Below, in pieces: positions 34,313-48,959 of a stretch of 64,000 nucleotides of DNA (positions are counted from its first letter, which is position 1; each line of letters starts with the position of its first letter). Made by a program: the position numbers and the translations under genes. Source of the DNA: Trematomus loennbergii (lineage: Eukaryota; Chordata; Actinopteri; Perciformes; Nototheniidae); assembly GCA_012861695.1 (NCBI GenBank), contig JAAOOA010000399.1, positions 8,489,147 to 8,553,146 on the forward strand. Direction: 5' to 3'. The notes under the pieces are model-generated. The model was given only the letters and a program-made list of their open reading frames with translations, searched no databases and was not told the origin of the DNA.

Positions 34313-37012
34313 TTAGTCATGTCAAGTTATCAAACCTGCATTGTCTCATCGAAACAGTGTTAAAATCACAAACTCTCCATTTAGAGTTTGATTCTTGAAG
34401 AAAACTCAATTCATTACAAATGAATGAATATATTATTATAAAGTTTTGCATCCTTTAAAGTGTAACTATAAGTATCTTTGTAGGAGAAAAAACGAAAATC
34501 ATTTAAGTTATTTCCAGAAAACTGGATTGTTTTACTAAAAAATCCCAAAGTGCCTTTAAGAGTCACAGTCTTAAAGAAAATCTGTTCGTCTTAGTGGGGG
34601 TCCTTAGTTTTGGATGATTTGCTAATTGGGGTGGGACTTATTGCGTTGATTGTCTGTATATTCAAAATATAATGGAAAAAAGGAGAGAAAAAACAAAATA
34701 TCACAGTATGTTGAAAAATATTAAAAAAGTAATGTTAGTTATCAAAACTGCATTGTCTCATCGAAACAGTGTTAAAATCACAAACTCTCCATTTAGAGTT
34801 TGATTCTTGAAGAAAACTCAATTCAGTACAAATGAATGAATATTTTACCAAGTTATAAAGTTTTGCATCCATTCAAGTGTAACTATAAGTATCTTTGTAG
34901 GAGAAAAAACGAAAATCATTTAAGTTATTTCCAGAAAACTGGATTGTTTTACTAAAATCCCCAAGTACAAATGAATGAATATTTTACCAAGTTATAAAGT
35001 TTTTCATACATAAACGTGTATCTTACAGTTCCTTTGCGAGAGAATTACGCACAAATCTGTCATATCAAACTAAAAAACATATATTTAAAAAAGTAATGTT
35101 AGTCATGTCAAGTTATCAAAACTGCATTGTCTCATCGAAACAGTGTTAAAATCACAAACTCTCCATTTAGAGTTTGATTCTTGAAGAAAACTCAATTCAT
35201 TACAAATGAATGAATATTTTACCAAGTTATAAAGTTTTCCATACATAAATGTGTATCTTACAGTTCCTTTGTGAGAGAATTACGCACAAATTGCAGTATT
35301 TTATCTGTTTTATGTACACTGTTGGAGGAGCCTGTGACCTATGTTTTCATTGACATATCTACACTGTAGCTAATGGGCATGTGCCCTAAAGCCTTGAAAC
35401 TTGAAACTTAAAAATGATCAGAAACTGCATTGTCTCACTGAAAACAGCTCTAAAGAAAACCCCATTCCAATAAAAGTTTTAGGTGACTTAGTGAATGAGA
35501 ATTACATTGAATTACATTTTGTAACAATCTTTAAACATTTGTAGAGAACAAACACTGTGGTTAAAATGAGTGTCTTTATGACGTCTCTCACACCGTTGAT
35601 ATTTTTTCACAAAATTTGTTACAGTAGCATCATTTTTTATCACATCATCTTGATACAGTGATAACACATCTTCTTAAGACAGCCCAGATGCTCTTTTACA
35701 TAGGTAGAAAACACAATGCTGACCACAGGCTGTAGACAGGACATTTTGAAGCTGATGATTGTGATGTAATATAGTTTTACATTGTTTTTCTAGAAATTGT
35801 AGAATGCTTTTAGGATAATGACTAAAATCGGGAGGAAATCCAAAAGAGTCGAAAAAAGTCCCCACATTGTCTCCTTCTAAAGTCATTGCTAGCCAGTGTT
35901 CCCCTGGCATGGGGGAGGGGTGGGTATTTACAATCATGTATACAGGGTATCTGAATAATTGCTTTACTTGGGGTAGCTGATCTGACGCCCATACACCACC
36001 AAACGAGTCCCCCACCATATGTCGCAGGAGATTGTCCAATTGATGATTATTCATTTTGTAATATTTTTCTTAAGAATAATCTACCAGCACTTGACGTTTT
36101 GAATTAATCTCCAGAATTGAATCAAAACAAGAATATACGATTAAAGTTGTAGTCTGGGGAGCGGTAATCGGAATCTCATTTCCAGTCTTAAACTACCGCT
36201 GGTGATTGGTGATAATGCGTCAGCATCTTCCCCTGCAGTGAGATTAAATACGAATAAGGAGTATCCTTGTTCCTTGTGCATCTCTGCATGCGGTGAGCGG
36301 AACAAAACACACTCGTAGATATCACACGTAGCTATTTTAATTACCTCTCAAACTACCTAAACTATTTATAGATATGTTTTAGTTTTACTGTCGAGTCACT
36401 CATTATTGGACCCGCGAGCTGCATGATACTGGCGTGTTGTCATGAGAGGAGGGAGAGCGCCCCCCGTTTATTATTCCCGTGTTATTGTAAATTACTGTAC
36501 ACGTTTGAATAGTTAATTAATCTACTATAATTAGTTGGTTTAATATCGAATCATATCAGTTTGTTTCAAAGCTCATTAAATAACATAGAAGACCTTTAAC
36601 CGGCACTTTTCTAACTTTCCCCTCCGGACAGGAGGGGGTTGAGAAGGGTGGGGGCTGAGGAGGGGGTGGGGGCGATAGGGCGGATGTGAAACCTGCTGTA
36701 AGGGGGGAGGAGGGGTGGGTTGAGAGGGTGGGGGCTGAGCGGGGTGGGGCTGTGAAGGGTGGGGGCTGAGAAGGGTGGGGGCTACCTGAGAGGATGTAGC
36801 ACCTGTATGTGAGGGGGAGGGGGGTGGGCTGAGGGGGGTGGGGGCTACCGGTGAGGATGTCACACCTGTACACGATAACACCTCGAACAAAGGGGCTCAT
36901 TAGCATATCAAAGGGGGGTCATTAACATAATTAGGGGGCGGGACTTAGAAGGTGTGACCTGTCACTTTTTTATGCATACTAATGAGATTGAAGCGGGATA
37001 TGTACTACTACT
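34313..37012 (-). repeat. Right arm of the fold-back element
   Basis: Inverted counterpart of 28379-31084. The inner edge pairs TTAGTCATGTC (34313) with GACATGACTAA (ending 31084); outside that the sequences diverge. It carries the broken protease copy, the mirrored capsid-like remnant (about 36072-36350) and the G-rich block. Confidence 0.9.
35512..36054 (-). pseudogene. Adenain-like cysteine protease, right copy, broken by a nonsense codon
   Basis: Same gene as 29336-29878 on the opposite strand. The first 126 codons are open and identical in translation to the left copy. Codon 127, Tyr (TAC) on the left, is TAA here (35674-35676), a single C-to-A change. The original stop position is still recognisable at 35512-35514. 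The product would keep the H, D, Q and C active-site residues but lose the last 54 residues, so it is probably non-functional. One copy has decayed while its mirror stayed open. Confidence 0.88.
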
Positions 37013-37133
37013 GAGGTAGGGCTAAAATGCAGGATCTGTTTGGTATTTTGAAAAGAAAAAAGTATAAATATGCCTTATATAGGTATGGTCCTACACTATA
37101 TTATTCAAATATAGCATGATAGGTCCACTTTAA

Positions 37134-40807
<3,674 letters not shown>

Positions 40808-42222
40808 CAGTTTTTCTCGATTGCTAACACACTTTTTTTTAATTGCTCAGTTTCTCAGAACACTAAACACAATTCACAAAACCACACACCCAAAGTGCAA
40901 AACACCTCATTTCTCCTGCTGAATGAAGAACTGCACTGAAAACTACATAAACACTTACCAAATGCAAACTTTTGCACCACATATAACACACTTCATTCAT
41001 AATACTAGATTGTTTGACCACCCAACTGCACACTGCTGAGCATAATATAAAGCACTTCCATCTGTTATGGGCTATGCTCTGTACATAGAGCTTTCTGCAG
41101 AGAAAGATTGCTTGAGTTTACAGAAATACAGTAAGTGAAGAAATACAAATGAGTTGTTGAAAAAAAATCACATTTTATTCAAAAATAACATTGTGCAACA
41201 TGCATCTCAGCACATAGTTACTATGCTTCGGATCTCTCTAAGTGTGATGCATTGTTTGCCAAAACCCAGTTTGTAACTGCTGCTTCCTGTGCCTCATTGA
41301 AAATCCTTAGCCTTCCACCTGCACCTCTTTTTTCTCAGTCCTTCAGATAAACAACAAAGATATAGTGGTAGGTCAGTGTCTGTGTTGCATAAAAGTAAGT
41401 TTACCACAGTAAATTGTGCAGGATTTGTGTACAGTTATAGTATGCAACATGCCAACAATTCAATTACATTAATGAAGTAAATACGTTTCACTCAACAGAT
41501 ATAAGCACTGATATATCATGAATTATGCAGAGCTAAAAGCTGGTAACCTGTTTTCAAGTCTAAGTGTCCGGATTACAGAGGCAACAGTACATCGGCTTAG
41601 ATTAGGCTGCACCCTCTGTCCAGCCTCTGAACCCTCTGTCCAGCCTCTCTCATCGTCACACCATGGTTGATAACATTTCATTTCATTAGAGAGTATTCTT
41701 CTTTGTCCACGTCCTCTCCCTCCAGCTCTTCCTCTCATTCTTCCTCCTCTCACTCTCACCCCACCTCTTCCTCTCCTCTCACTCTCAGCCCAGCTCTTCC
41801 TCTTCCTCTTCCTCTTCCTCTCTTGCTTCCATGTTGGCTTCCATTGTTGCTGTAAGAAAGTACTCACCAGTGGTCTTTTTATAGTGCTAACATCCTGATT
41901 GATGAGCCAACAATTATGCTATCAGGTGTTTGGTCAGGTGGAACGTGTTTCTTGATCATTGGTCCATGTGTGAGACATTTGAATATCAGTGTTTAAAACC
42001 TGCTAACACGTGACTTTATGTCAGATTCCTGTGTCTTACAGTACGTGGAGAAACGTGTGCAATGGTTTGCAAAAAGTGCCATGTTGATTTGCAAATTGTG
42101 TGAAAAGCTGAAAACGTGTTTAGAGTTTTGGAGATTTGAGCCGATGTTTTGCTCTTTGAGTGTCAGTTAAAATAATTGTGCTTTATGTATAATTTTTGTG
42201 TGTTAGCAATCGAGAAAAACTG
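40808..42222 (-). mobile_element. Decayed Tc1/mariner-like transposon
   Basis: Inverted termini CAGTTTTTCTCGATTGCTAA and TTAGCAATCGAGAAAAACTG are flanked by TA on each side (40806-40807, 42223-42224), as expected for Tc1/mariner insertion. 1.4 kb. The minus strand carries N-terminal transposase remnants; the catalytic DDE/D part is missing, so it is non-autonomous. Confidence 0.85.
41227..41867 (-). pseudogene. Transposase N-terminal remnants (two exons) of the Tc1/mariner-like element
   Basis: Minus-strand exon 1 lies within 41867-41541. A basic Arg/Lys/Gly-rich leader and a helix-turn-helix block (GQRVQPNLSRCTVASVIRTL) end at a donor in AACAG|GTTACC. Exon 2 (about 41322-41227) resumes after AG with GGRLRIFNEAQEAAVTNWVL, the second half of a paired-like DNA-binding domain. 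This intron-bearing layout is known from fish Tc1/mariner-type transposases. The DNA-cleaving domain is deleted. Confidence 0.7.
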
Positions 42223-42524
42223 TAACTTATGTTGATTCATGGGAAAAGCAAATTGTTTCAGGTAATGAGAAAATATATCACTACCAAACAACGTATGTTT
42301 TCTTGAAATCACGAGATGAAAATCTTGAACATTTGTGTTAGGTTCTTTGATCAGACCTGATTGGGGAGGATTTAGTAAGTCAAAGCATGAATGTGTAATT
42401 TAATTAATTCACTAAATGTTTTATCTGCAACCGGTCTAGTTTTCGTCCTAAATAATGAGGATTAATCTGAATGAGAAACACTGAAATTACAATATGTTGC
42501 ATTGATCATTAATGTACTCCTTAA

Positions 42525-42903
42525 AGATAGGGTAGGTAAGTTTGAGAAACCGGCTCGAGATCGCTAGAATTTGAAAATACACAACCAGAGAAAATCTGCC
42601 ACTTCCTTACAGAGCCCCTCCTCCAACACACACGAACGCGCACATGAACAATGAGGGCACGAGATAAGTTTGTGCACAGATGGAAGGCTGACAGGCAGGT
42701 AGGCCATCCAGTTATTTTAGCCGGGCCGGCTAAAATGATTGGTCGTGCTTTTTACAGTACCATGGCTTCCACAGATGACATTTTTTTATGGATTTTTTGT
42801 CAAAGCACAAGATATTCATTGCTATCGGGATGTTAAGAGCATTCCATGGAATATAACAAAAAGTGTATCTCGAGCCGGTTTCTCAAACTTACCTACCCTA
42901 CCT
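42525..42903. mobile_element. TTAA-flanked MITE, family 2, copy 2
   Basis: 379 bp between TTAA at 42521-42524 and 42904-42907, about 95% alike by eye to the copy in tmem128 intron 3 (10047-10427). Inverted termini of about 40 bp include ACCGGCTCGAGATCGC / ATCTCGAGCCGGTTT. The apparent 61-codon frame inside is not a gene. Confidence 0.9.
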
Positions 42904-43146
42904 TTAATTAATTAAAACAATTTCAGCTTGAATCTGTTGCTATAGTTGTCAAGATGCACATCTACAGGTTACATGGTTGCATAGCATCGATGATCTCTGA
43001 AAATACATTTTAAAGAAAAAAAGAAAACAACCTTTTGTTTTTTGTAACAACCTTGTAAATTGATTGCAAGAATGGCAGTTATCCGCTTCCATACATTAAA
43101 ATGACTGTGCTAGTCATTGATAAATCACATTTCTAATAGAACATAT

Positions 43147-43562
43147 TGTGGGGGAAAACTTCTGTGTAGCAATGCAGTGGGAGTCACCGGCAGAGGAAGG
43201 AGACACGGGGCGAGCTGGAGCTTTGATGTCAAACACTGATGGTTTATTAGGAGCTTCGGCCGGAGAATTCACATCACAAGTCACACAGTCAGAGGGTCTG
43301 ACTTCACGGGAGAGTTGCCACGTCAATTCTGAAGAACTCTACCCCAGACCCGTGTATTAGCTAGTTCAGAGAGAATAATCAACATTGAGCATAACAAGAT
43401 AGAATCATAACACCTCTATCAGCTGACGCCAACAGGCAGGAACAGGGAGACAAAACACTGAGAGCACAGTAGCCAAGGTTACAGGTGCGTGTGCTCAGCC
43501 AGGAGAGTATGAACTGATAAACTGGGTCAAAGTTAGGGGCCCTGGAAAATATTTCCCCAACA
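43147..43562 (+). mobile_element. Solo LTR
   Basis: 416 bp starting TGTGGGGGAAAA and ending TTTCCCCAACA (TG...CA). A perfect 5-bp target duplication CATAT is at 43142-43146 and 43563-43567. TG/CA ends plus a 5-bp TSD indicate an LTR retrotransposon reduced by LTR-LTR recombination; 5-bp TSDs are usual for Gypsy/ERV-like elements. Strand is not determined by the sequence. Confidence 0.75.
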
Positions 43563-44199
43563 CATATCACATTTACCTTAGCAACATAACATAAACCACC
43601 ATCTTTAATCTGCTATTTAGTCCCCTTGGCATATTATCTTCTTCAGTTGTAGCCTGATTGAGTGACAGCAGATACAAAGAAATGGGTTATTACGACTTGG
43701 CTGTATCCTGAAAAGGAGTCAGGTCAGCCGCCATTATGTCAAAGGAAACGACTCGGCGCTGTCAGGAAGGTCATCCTCTTCGGGTGGACAGCGCACGAAC
43801 ATGACGGTGCGTTCCTGAAATGAGACTATATGGCAGCAATTACTGCCAGCGAGTACAATAATTCATTACCATAAAAGCTATTATTGGGAGCAGACCTGAA
43901 CAAGTCACAGAGCTGATTTATGAGCAGGAGACTGGGACTCTGTTACAGCTGCTTTCAGAGGAGCAGGCTGAGATATGCCCTGCAGAATGAATAAAGGCTA
44001 TTGACTTTGTAAACAGTATGGCAGTTTCCATAATGATTATATGGATGGCCCGAGTTAATAATTTAGTCGCTCCAATATTAATATGAGTTCACAAAGAGAT
44101 TGGATTTTTTATTAAGCTTCGACCTCACGCACTCACTTTCTTTGAAACTCATATTGTTGCAGACTATTGCATTTAAAAATGTTACCTTTCTTTTATTAG

Positions 44200-44340
44200 C
44201 ATTCGGGGAATCTGTGCGTGAAGGAGGAGCCCCGCAGAGAGGAGACGGACATAGACGTGATCAAAGTTGATCATCTGTTGTTCCACAATCTGTTTCCACA
44301 AAAACAACAACAGATTAGTTTCAGGAATGTAATTATATAG
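44200..44340 (+). other. Exon-like open frame, unassigned
   Basis: Preceded by a good acceptor (CCTTTCTTTTATTAG). In phase 0 it gives 46 codons beginning HSGNLCVKEEPRREETDIDV and ends with TAG at 44338. It has a coding-like composition and a VKEEP SUMO-type motif. I do not recognise the gene and see no neighbouring exon on the + strand that would join it. Confidence 0.3.
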
Positions 44341-47300
44341 TTGTATTATAAATCTGTGGACCATACAAAGAGAGTCTTTGGGAGGCTGTATAGGCTCATT
44401 GATGTTTTATAATGTTTACCATGGTCACCATCTTGTGTTCTGGTTTTATGTTTCAGTATTTGTTTTTGTTTTTTGTAGGAAGGGGCAGGTCAAATAAGAT
44501 GTTCTTCTCCCTGCTCCTTTCCACCATGCGCTAAAAAACCCAACACACAACAACAACAACAACCAGTAAGTGTACATGTTTTATAAAGTGTACATGTTTT
44601 GTTTTAAAATAACTGCCATGTGTGGAATAAACAAATAAATAAATACATCTTAGCTTAGTGTTATAGAATGCTAACTAGCGATGTGCTAACCGACTCTTTT
44701 CACAGACTCGGTTATCTCCAGTTGAGACATGTATCAACTATTCACCAACGACATCATGCAGTTTTTGGAGCTGTGTCATTGCTCATTACAGCATGTGTTT
44801 GCATAGATGTAAGAAACGTAATGTGCTCTGTAATCATGAATTATGCTAATCAAGAGAAACATTTGTCCCCCTCTGCAGATCTGTGAGCAGATACTTTGAA
44901 TTACAAAAGAGTGAGAGTCCAGTCCCATGGGTGCCTCCAATAAGACGTCCCCTGCTTCTGTCAAAGTTATCCGGCTGATGTCAATATTTTCCTTCCAACA
45001 GAACACTCCGTCCTCCTGCTTATTATGCCGTTAAGTGCCTGCAAAAAGCATCCGTCTTTTCTCTGATAAAAAAAGAAGGGACCAGTGATGGTACCTGAAG
45101 GACAATGCTGCACTTTAGTGCGATGAAAACCCTTGCAATTTTTATTTTGTGATTCCTGTTACATGTTAATGACAATGTGCTAGCAATGACATGAATGCCT
45201 TCACCTTGCGTTAAAATTCCCTGTCACAACATACTTCATATCACTATTGAGACTCTTTATTATTAATGTATGGCTTATAACAGCAACTGGGACAGATAGA
45301 GAACCATGCTGACCTTCATTAATCTTTCATACTGTATGAGTTTTATTTGGGTTCAAGTAGAAAATATCATGTGATTTGAATATGATCTGCAAAAAGTGTA
45401 GGTATAATACGTTTTAGATTTAACCTGCACCTTATCGTTCATAGTTTAGTTTTTGCTTTAAATGCAATGCATTAATGTTATTTAAAAAAGATTCCGGTGT
45501 TTTCTTTTTGGAGAATTGTGAATAAAGACTGTAATAAATGTATAACTACTACTCATTACAACATATCCAGTCAATGGCCGGAAATTGAAATGATTACAAT
45601 CTGATTTGGAAATGAGTGGTTAGCCACAATACCCATATTTCACAATAAAGAGAGCATTTGTAAATCACGGTCCTGTGTAATGGATTTTTAAGCTCTTTTG
45701 TGCCACTAACAAAAGCCTTGTGCATCAGAGCGAGGATGTCTCTGAAAGCTTCAGAAACACTGTCCCCTGGTTTAATGTGTGACTCAACAGATGAGGTGAA
45801 CAGATGCTGCCGTACATGCTGCCTTTATATTCTGCGAGGGTGTCTCACGCTCAAAACTGCAGTCTGTGTGCTGGACCTCAGCTGTAAAGAACAACCTCAC
45901 AAACTCAAAACAACATGAACTCGTGTCTGCTCATCCTCCAGAGATGTACTGTATAGAGAGCTAACAGTAACAGCTATTGTGTCAAACACCCCTTGTTATC
46001 ATGATCTCCAAACTCCATATAGACACTGATTGTTTAAATCTGCGTTCTAATCAAAAGGCTGATGAGTCTGCATCGTATAATGTCTGCATGCATGCAATTA
46101 TAATCTGGGATATTTTCCTGTCAGTTGCTAATTGCCATTCAGTCCCACAGGACCACTGATGATGATGTCACTGGTGTATTATGTACCACCACAACCGAAC
46201 ACTGTGTTTTTCGACTTGGCTGGTTGGCAGTCACGTTGTGTCCTGTCTCCCTTGGTCCCCATAGTGATTGGATAATTGATATTAGGTTGTGATCCACTAA
46301 AAAACAGCTAAACATTTCCTGATGGAATTAAATGAAATTCTAGAGCAGCTGAATTTCATCAGTGTTGAAATGCTTGGTAGAAAATGTAATAACATCCTGC
46401 AGCCTGGATAACAATCAGGGTCACTAATTTATTTAATAATGTGGAACATGTAATGCAATATGGAAAGTAACTGTGTTAAAAATGAGTGATCTTTGGAAAT
46501 GGCCTATTAATGGACATATAAACCCTACCACTGGAGGACTAATGAGCAATTACTCCACCACATAGACCTACATCAATGTCAGAGAAAGGGCAAGGCTGTT
46601 TTGAAAGTCCTAGCAACATTTTCAAAGATATGCTGGCAGATAAAAAAGTATAGTGTTTTTTTAATGTGTACATTCATTCGGTCATGCAGCCAGGGAACAA
46701 ATCCGACGAAGAGTAGATGCTGTGTAACTGAATCTGTGGTGATACAGCAATCCCTTTAACATTTAATCAAAAGGGCTGACTCTTACACTGGTGGCAATTA
46801 CATTTGTCAACATTTCATTTCCACTAGTGAAATTGCCCATTTCATCATAATTTCCAAATGTTGAAAACTAATTGTGACAAGTTATTTATTTTAGATATCA
46901 GCAATAGCATTTGGGTATGTGCGACATATCAACAAACCATGTTTGCGTCATATGATTAACCTGTTAAGCACTGGGCCAAGGCTATTGGTCAACTTTGAAA
47001 TAGACTTTGTAAAGAACATTCAACAAATGCTAATATTTTGTCATAAAACACTCTATTTCCCATTTGCAACACTAGCTCCACATTACAATATTTAGTTTTA
47101 GTATATACTGTACTGCATGTCATTGAAGTTATCTACAATAACATTTTGACTAATAGAAAGTACATGTCAGAAACATCCTTACTATTTACAATGCCAAGCA
47201 CATTTATCAATAATCCGTTTTGACCAGTCATAAGTATATTTTAGATATCTCTAATATGAAAAAAAACCAGATTCCTACAATGAACATTCACAAAAGTAAA

Positions 47301-47487
47301 AATGTAATATTTGGTTTCACTCATTAGAATAGCAACAATTAAATAAATAACCCCATGGATATGTAATTTCAACTTGTCAAAAGGATTTAAAGATATCAGT
47401 AATTAAGCTGAGATTTTATTAAGCTACAGAAATCGTTATCAATGAACATTTATTAATGAACATTTTGATTAGTGTATTTTATAAGTA

Positions 47488-47982
47488 TTATATTTTGGGA
47501 TATGTTGGCTGGGTATTCTGACTGGTCAGAAAGCAATTCTTGATATCTGCGAATGCTATCAGCGCTCCAGATTGAATGTTTGAGCGGCTCCCTGTAGAGC
47601 TGCGGCTGCCGCTCTGAGCGGAGTCAGTCATGTTATCAGTGGCAGGAAGGAGGGTAGTGGATACCGCTTTGGTGCCTTCAGAAACCAAGGAATCAGATTG
47701 CAAAGCCCCTGTCAACTGACACAGCAGTGGATATGTGTGTGTGTGTGTCTGTGAATGTGCCGGCGGGTAACAAAGTAAGTAAGGCCATAGTATGGCCTCC
47801 TGGAAATGTGCAATGTCAGGCAAAGGTGAGACAGTGTTCAGTGCAGCGGCATAAGCAGCAACTGGGGGTGTGAAGCTCACCTGCTGCGTGCCTCCAGTCA
47901 CAAAACCAAAGTAATACTCACATATGAAAGTTCTCAGTGAGCATGCAGCTGGCGGTAGAGATCTAGGACAGCACACTACCAA
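47488..47982 (-). other. 164-codon open frame, unrecognised
   Basis: Longest non-repeat open frame in the gene-poor half. The translation includes VSFTPPVAAYAAALNTVSPL and a Ser/Gly/Arg-rich stretch. It spans a short (CA)n and shows no domain, signal peptide or convincing splice sites. It may be chance or a degraded element. Confidence 0.2.
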
Positions 47983-48364
47983 GAGGAACTGGGAGTGAAT
48001 CTGCAGCGTTTACTTGTGCTATCTAATTGAATATAGTCATATATGTTTGGGCCAGTCATGCTATAATAACAACATGCTTTGTAATATACTAATGAGACTC
48101 AGATTGTTCAGAGAAAATTCATGATGCTACAAATAATCTGCTGCATTATTTTATGAATGAACTCAAATCAGACGTCATTGAAGTTCTTTAGAAGCATAAA
48201 AGCAAAACGTTTGCTCAAGTACTTGAAGTGGCTGTCATCATCAACATATATCTGCATTTCTTTATCAACAATTGCTCATATAATAATGTGTAATGAGACG
48301 AACCCACAAAGAATCTTGGCAGGAAGCTGCTATTTCTATTCAGAACATACTTTTCTGTTTTTAG

Positions 48365-48530
48365 CTTTGTCTTTAAAAGAAAAGCTCTAAAAGCCACTGT
48401 ACTACTAAATGTGCAACAGCAGATAGACACAGTTGGTGATGAGCTGGAGATCATAGCGGAATATTTAGAGACCGGATATATTTGTTTTAAAGAGTTTGTT
48501 ACGACTAAAGCCGAGCTGAAAGGAGAGTAA
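48365..48530 (+). other. Possible terminal exon, unassigned
   Basis: After an acceptor-like TTCTGTTTTTAG the frame runs 54 codons to TAA at 48528. The helical-looking sequence includes ATVLLNVQQQIDTVGDELEI and FKEFVTTKAELKGE. Amino-acid and codon composition look coding, but I do not recognise a family. No upstream exon identified. Confidence 0.3.
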
Positions 48531-48959
48531 CGACTCCAAATGAATGCCAGTGTTGCTCCTCCTCTGCCGGGTGTGTTAAGTGAAGAGCTCAGTAAGTAAC
48601 CGATCTTCCACCACTACTGACCGGGTTGTTTATCAGGTCTTAACGTTTTATTTCCTTTACAGTATAATTATGGAGATGGATTTCCAAAGTGAGTTCAATA
48701 GGATTTCAAATTAGGTGCAAATATGATCCACTTGAAACCATGAATGGAACCATTTGGATATTGTGTTAATGTTTAGTAATTGATTGATATATAGAGTATA
48801 ATTATTCTCACAGCAACCACAGGCAAGAGCACTGACCTCTGCCAAGGTCAAATGGCGTGTTTGAATGTTAAAAAAAAGTAAAATTATAGTTTGTTGGGGA
48901 ATATTTTGCTTAGGTATCTAACCCTTAACCCAGTCCATCACTGTCTCCTTTCCCATGTC

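Larger units (their letters stand above)
28379..37012. mobile_element. Polinton/Maverick-like element in giant fold-back form, non-autonomous
   Basis: 8634 bp with termini AGTAGTAGTACATATCCC and its inverse, flanked by a perfect 6-bp duplication GAGGTA (28373-28378 and 37013-37018). AG...CT ends, 6-bp TSDs, long terminal inverted repeats and an adenain-type protease are the defining Polinton features. The left arm (28379-31084, 2706 bp) and right arm (34313-37012, 2700 bp) are near-identical inverted copies of one element end. The spacer 31085-34312 is single-copy. Protein-primed DNA polymerase B, integrase, packaging ATPase and full capsid genes are absent from both arms and I do not recognise them in the spacer. 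It could move only with proteins supplied in trans. Autonomous Polintons are usually 15-20 kb. Confidence 0.87.
28000..37129 (+). mobile_element. TTAA-flanked MITE family 1, copy A, split by the Polinton-like element
   Basis: The left part (28000-28378) and right part (37019-37129) are the two ends of the same MITE seen uninterrupted as copies B and D. Outer TTAA duplications are at 27996-27999 and 37130-37133; termini are AGGGGACCTATCATGC and GCATGATAGGTCCACT. The 8.63-kb element at 28379-37012 plus one GAGGTA duplication interrupts it. Deleting these restores the same spacing as in copy B, with two substitutions (GAGGTAGGG against GAGGCATGG). Confidence 0.9.

Noticed and set aside
28379..37012. 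Herpesvirus-piggyBac fusion element (Teratorn-like) because of the TTAA borders
   Set aside because: TTAA borders belong to the host MITE. The inner element has its own 6-bp duplication and an adenain-type protease, and shows no herpesvirus-like gene.
28379..37012. Pure assembly artefact (false palindrome from chimeric reads)
   Set aside because: Not excluded by sequence alone. However, the arms differ at several bases, the spacer is unique, and both outer borders show a correct 6-bp duplication in a known empty site, so a real insertion is favoured.
41667..41855. Ser/Pro-rich + strand frame in the mariner-like element
   Set aside because: Complement of the Arg/Lys-rich transposase leader on the minus strand.
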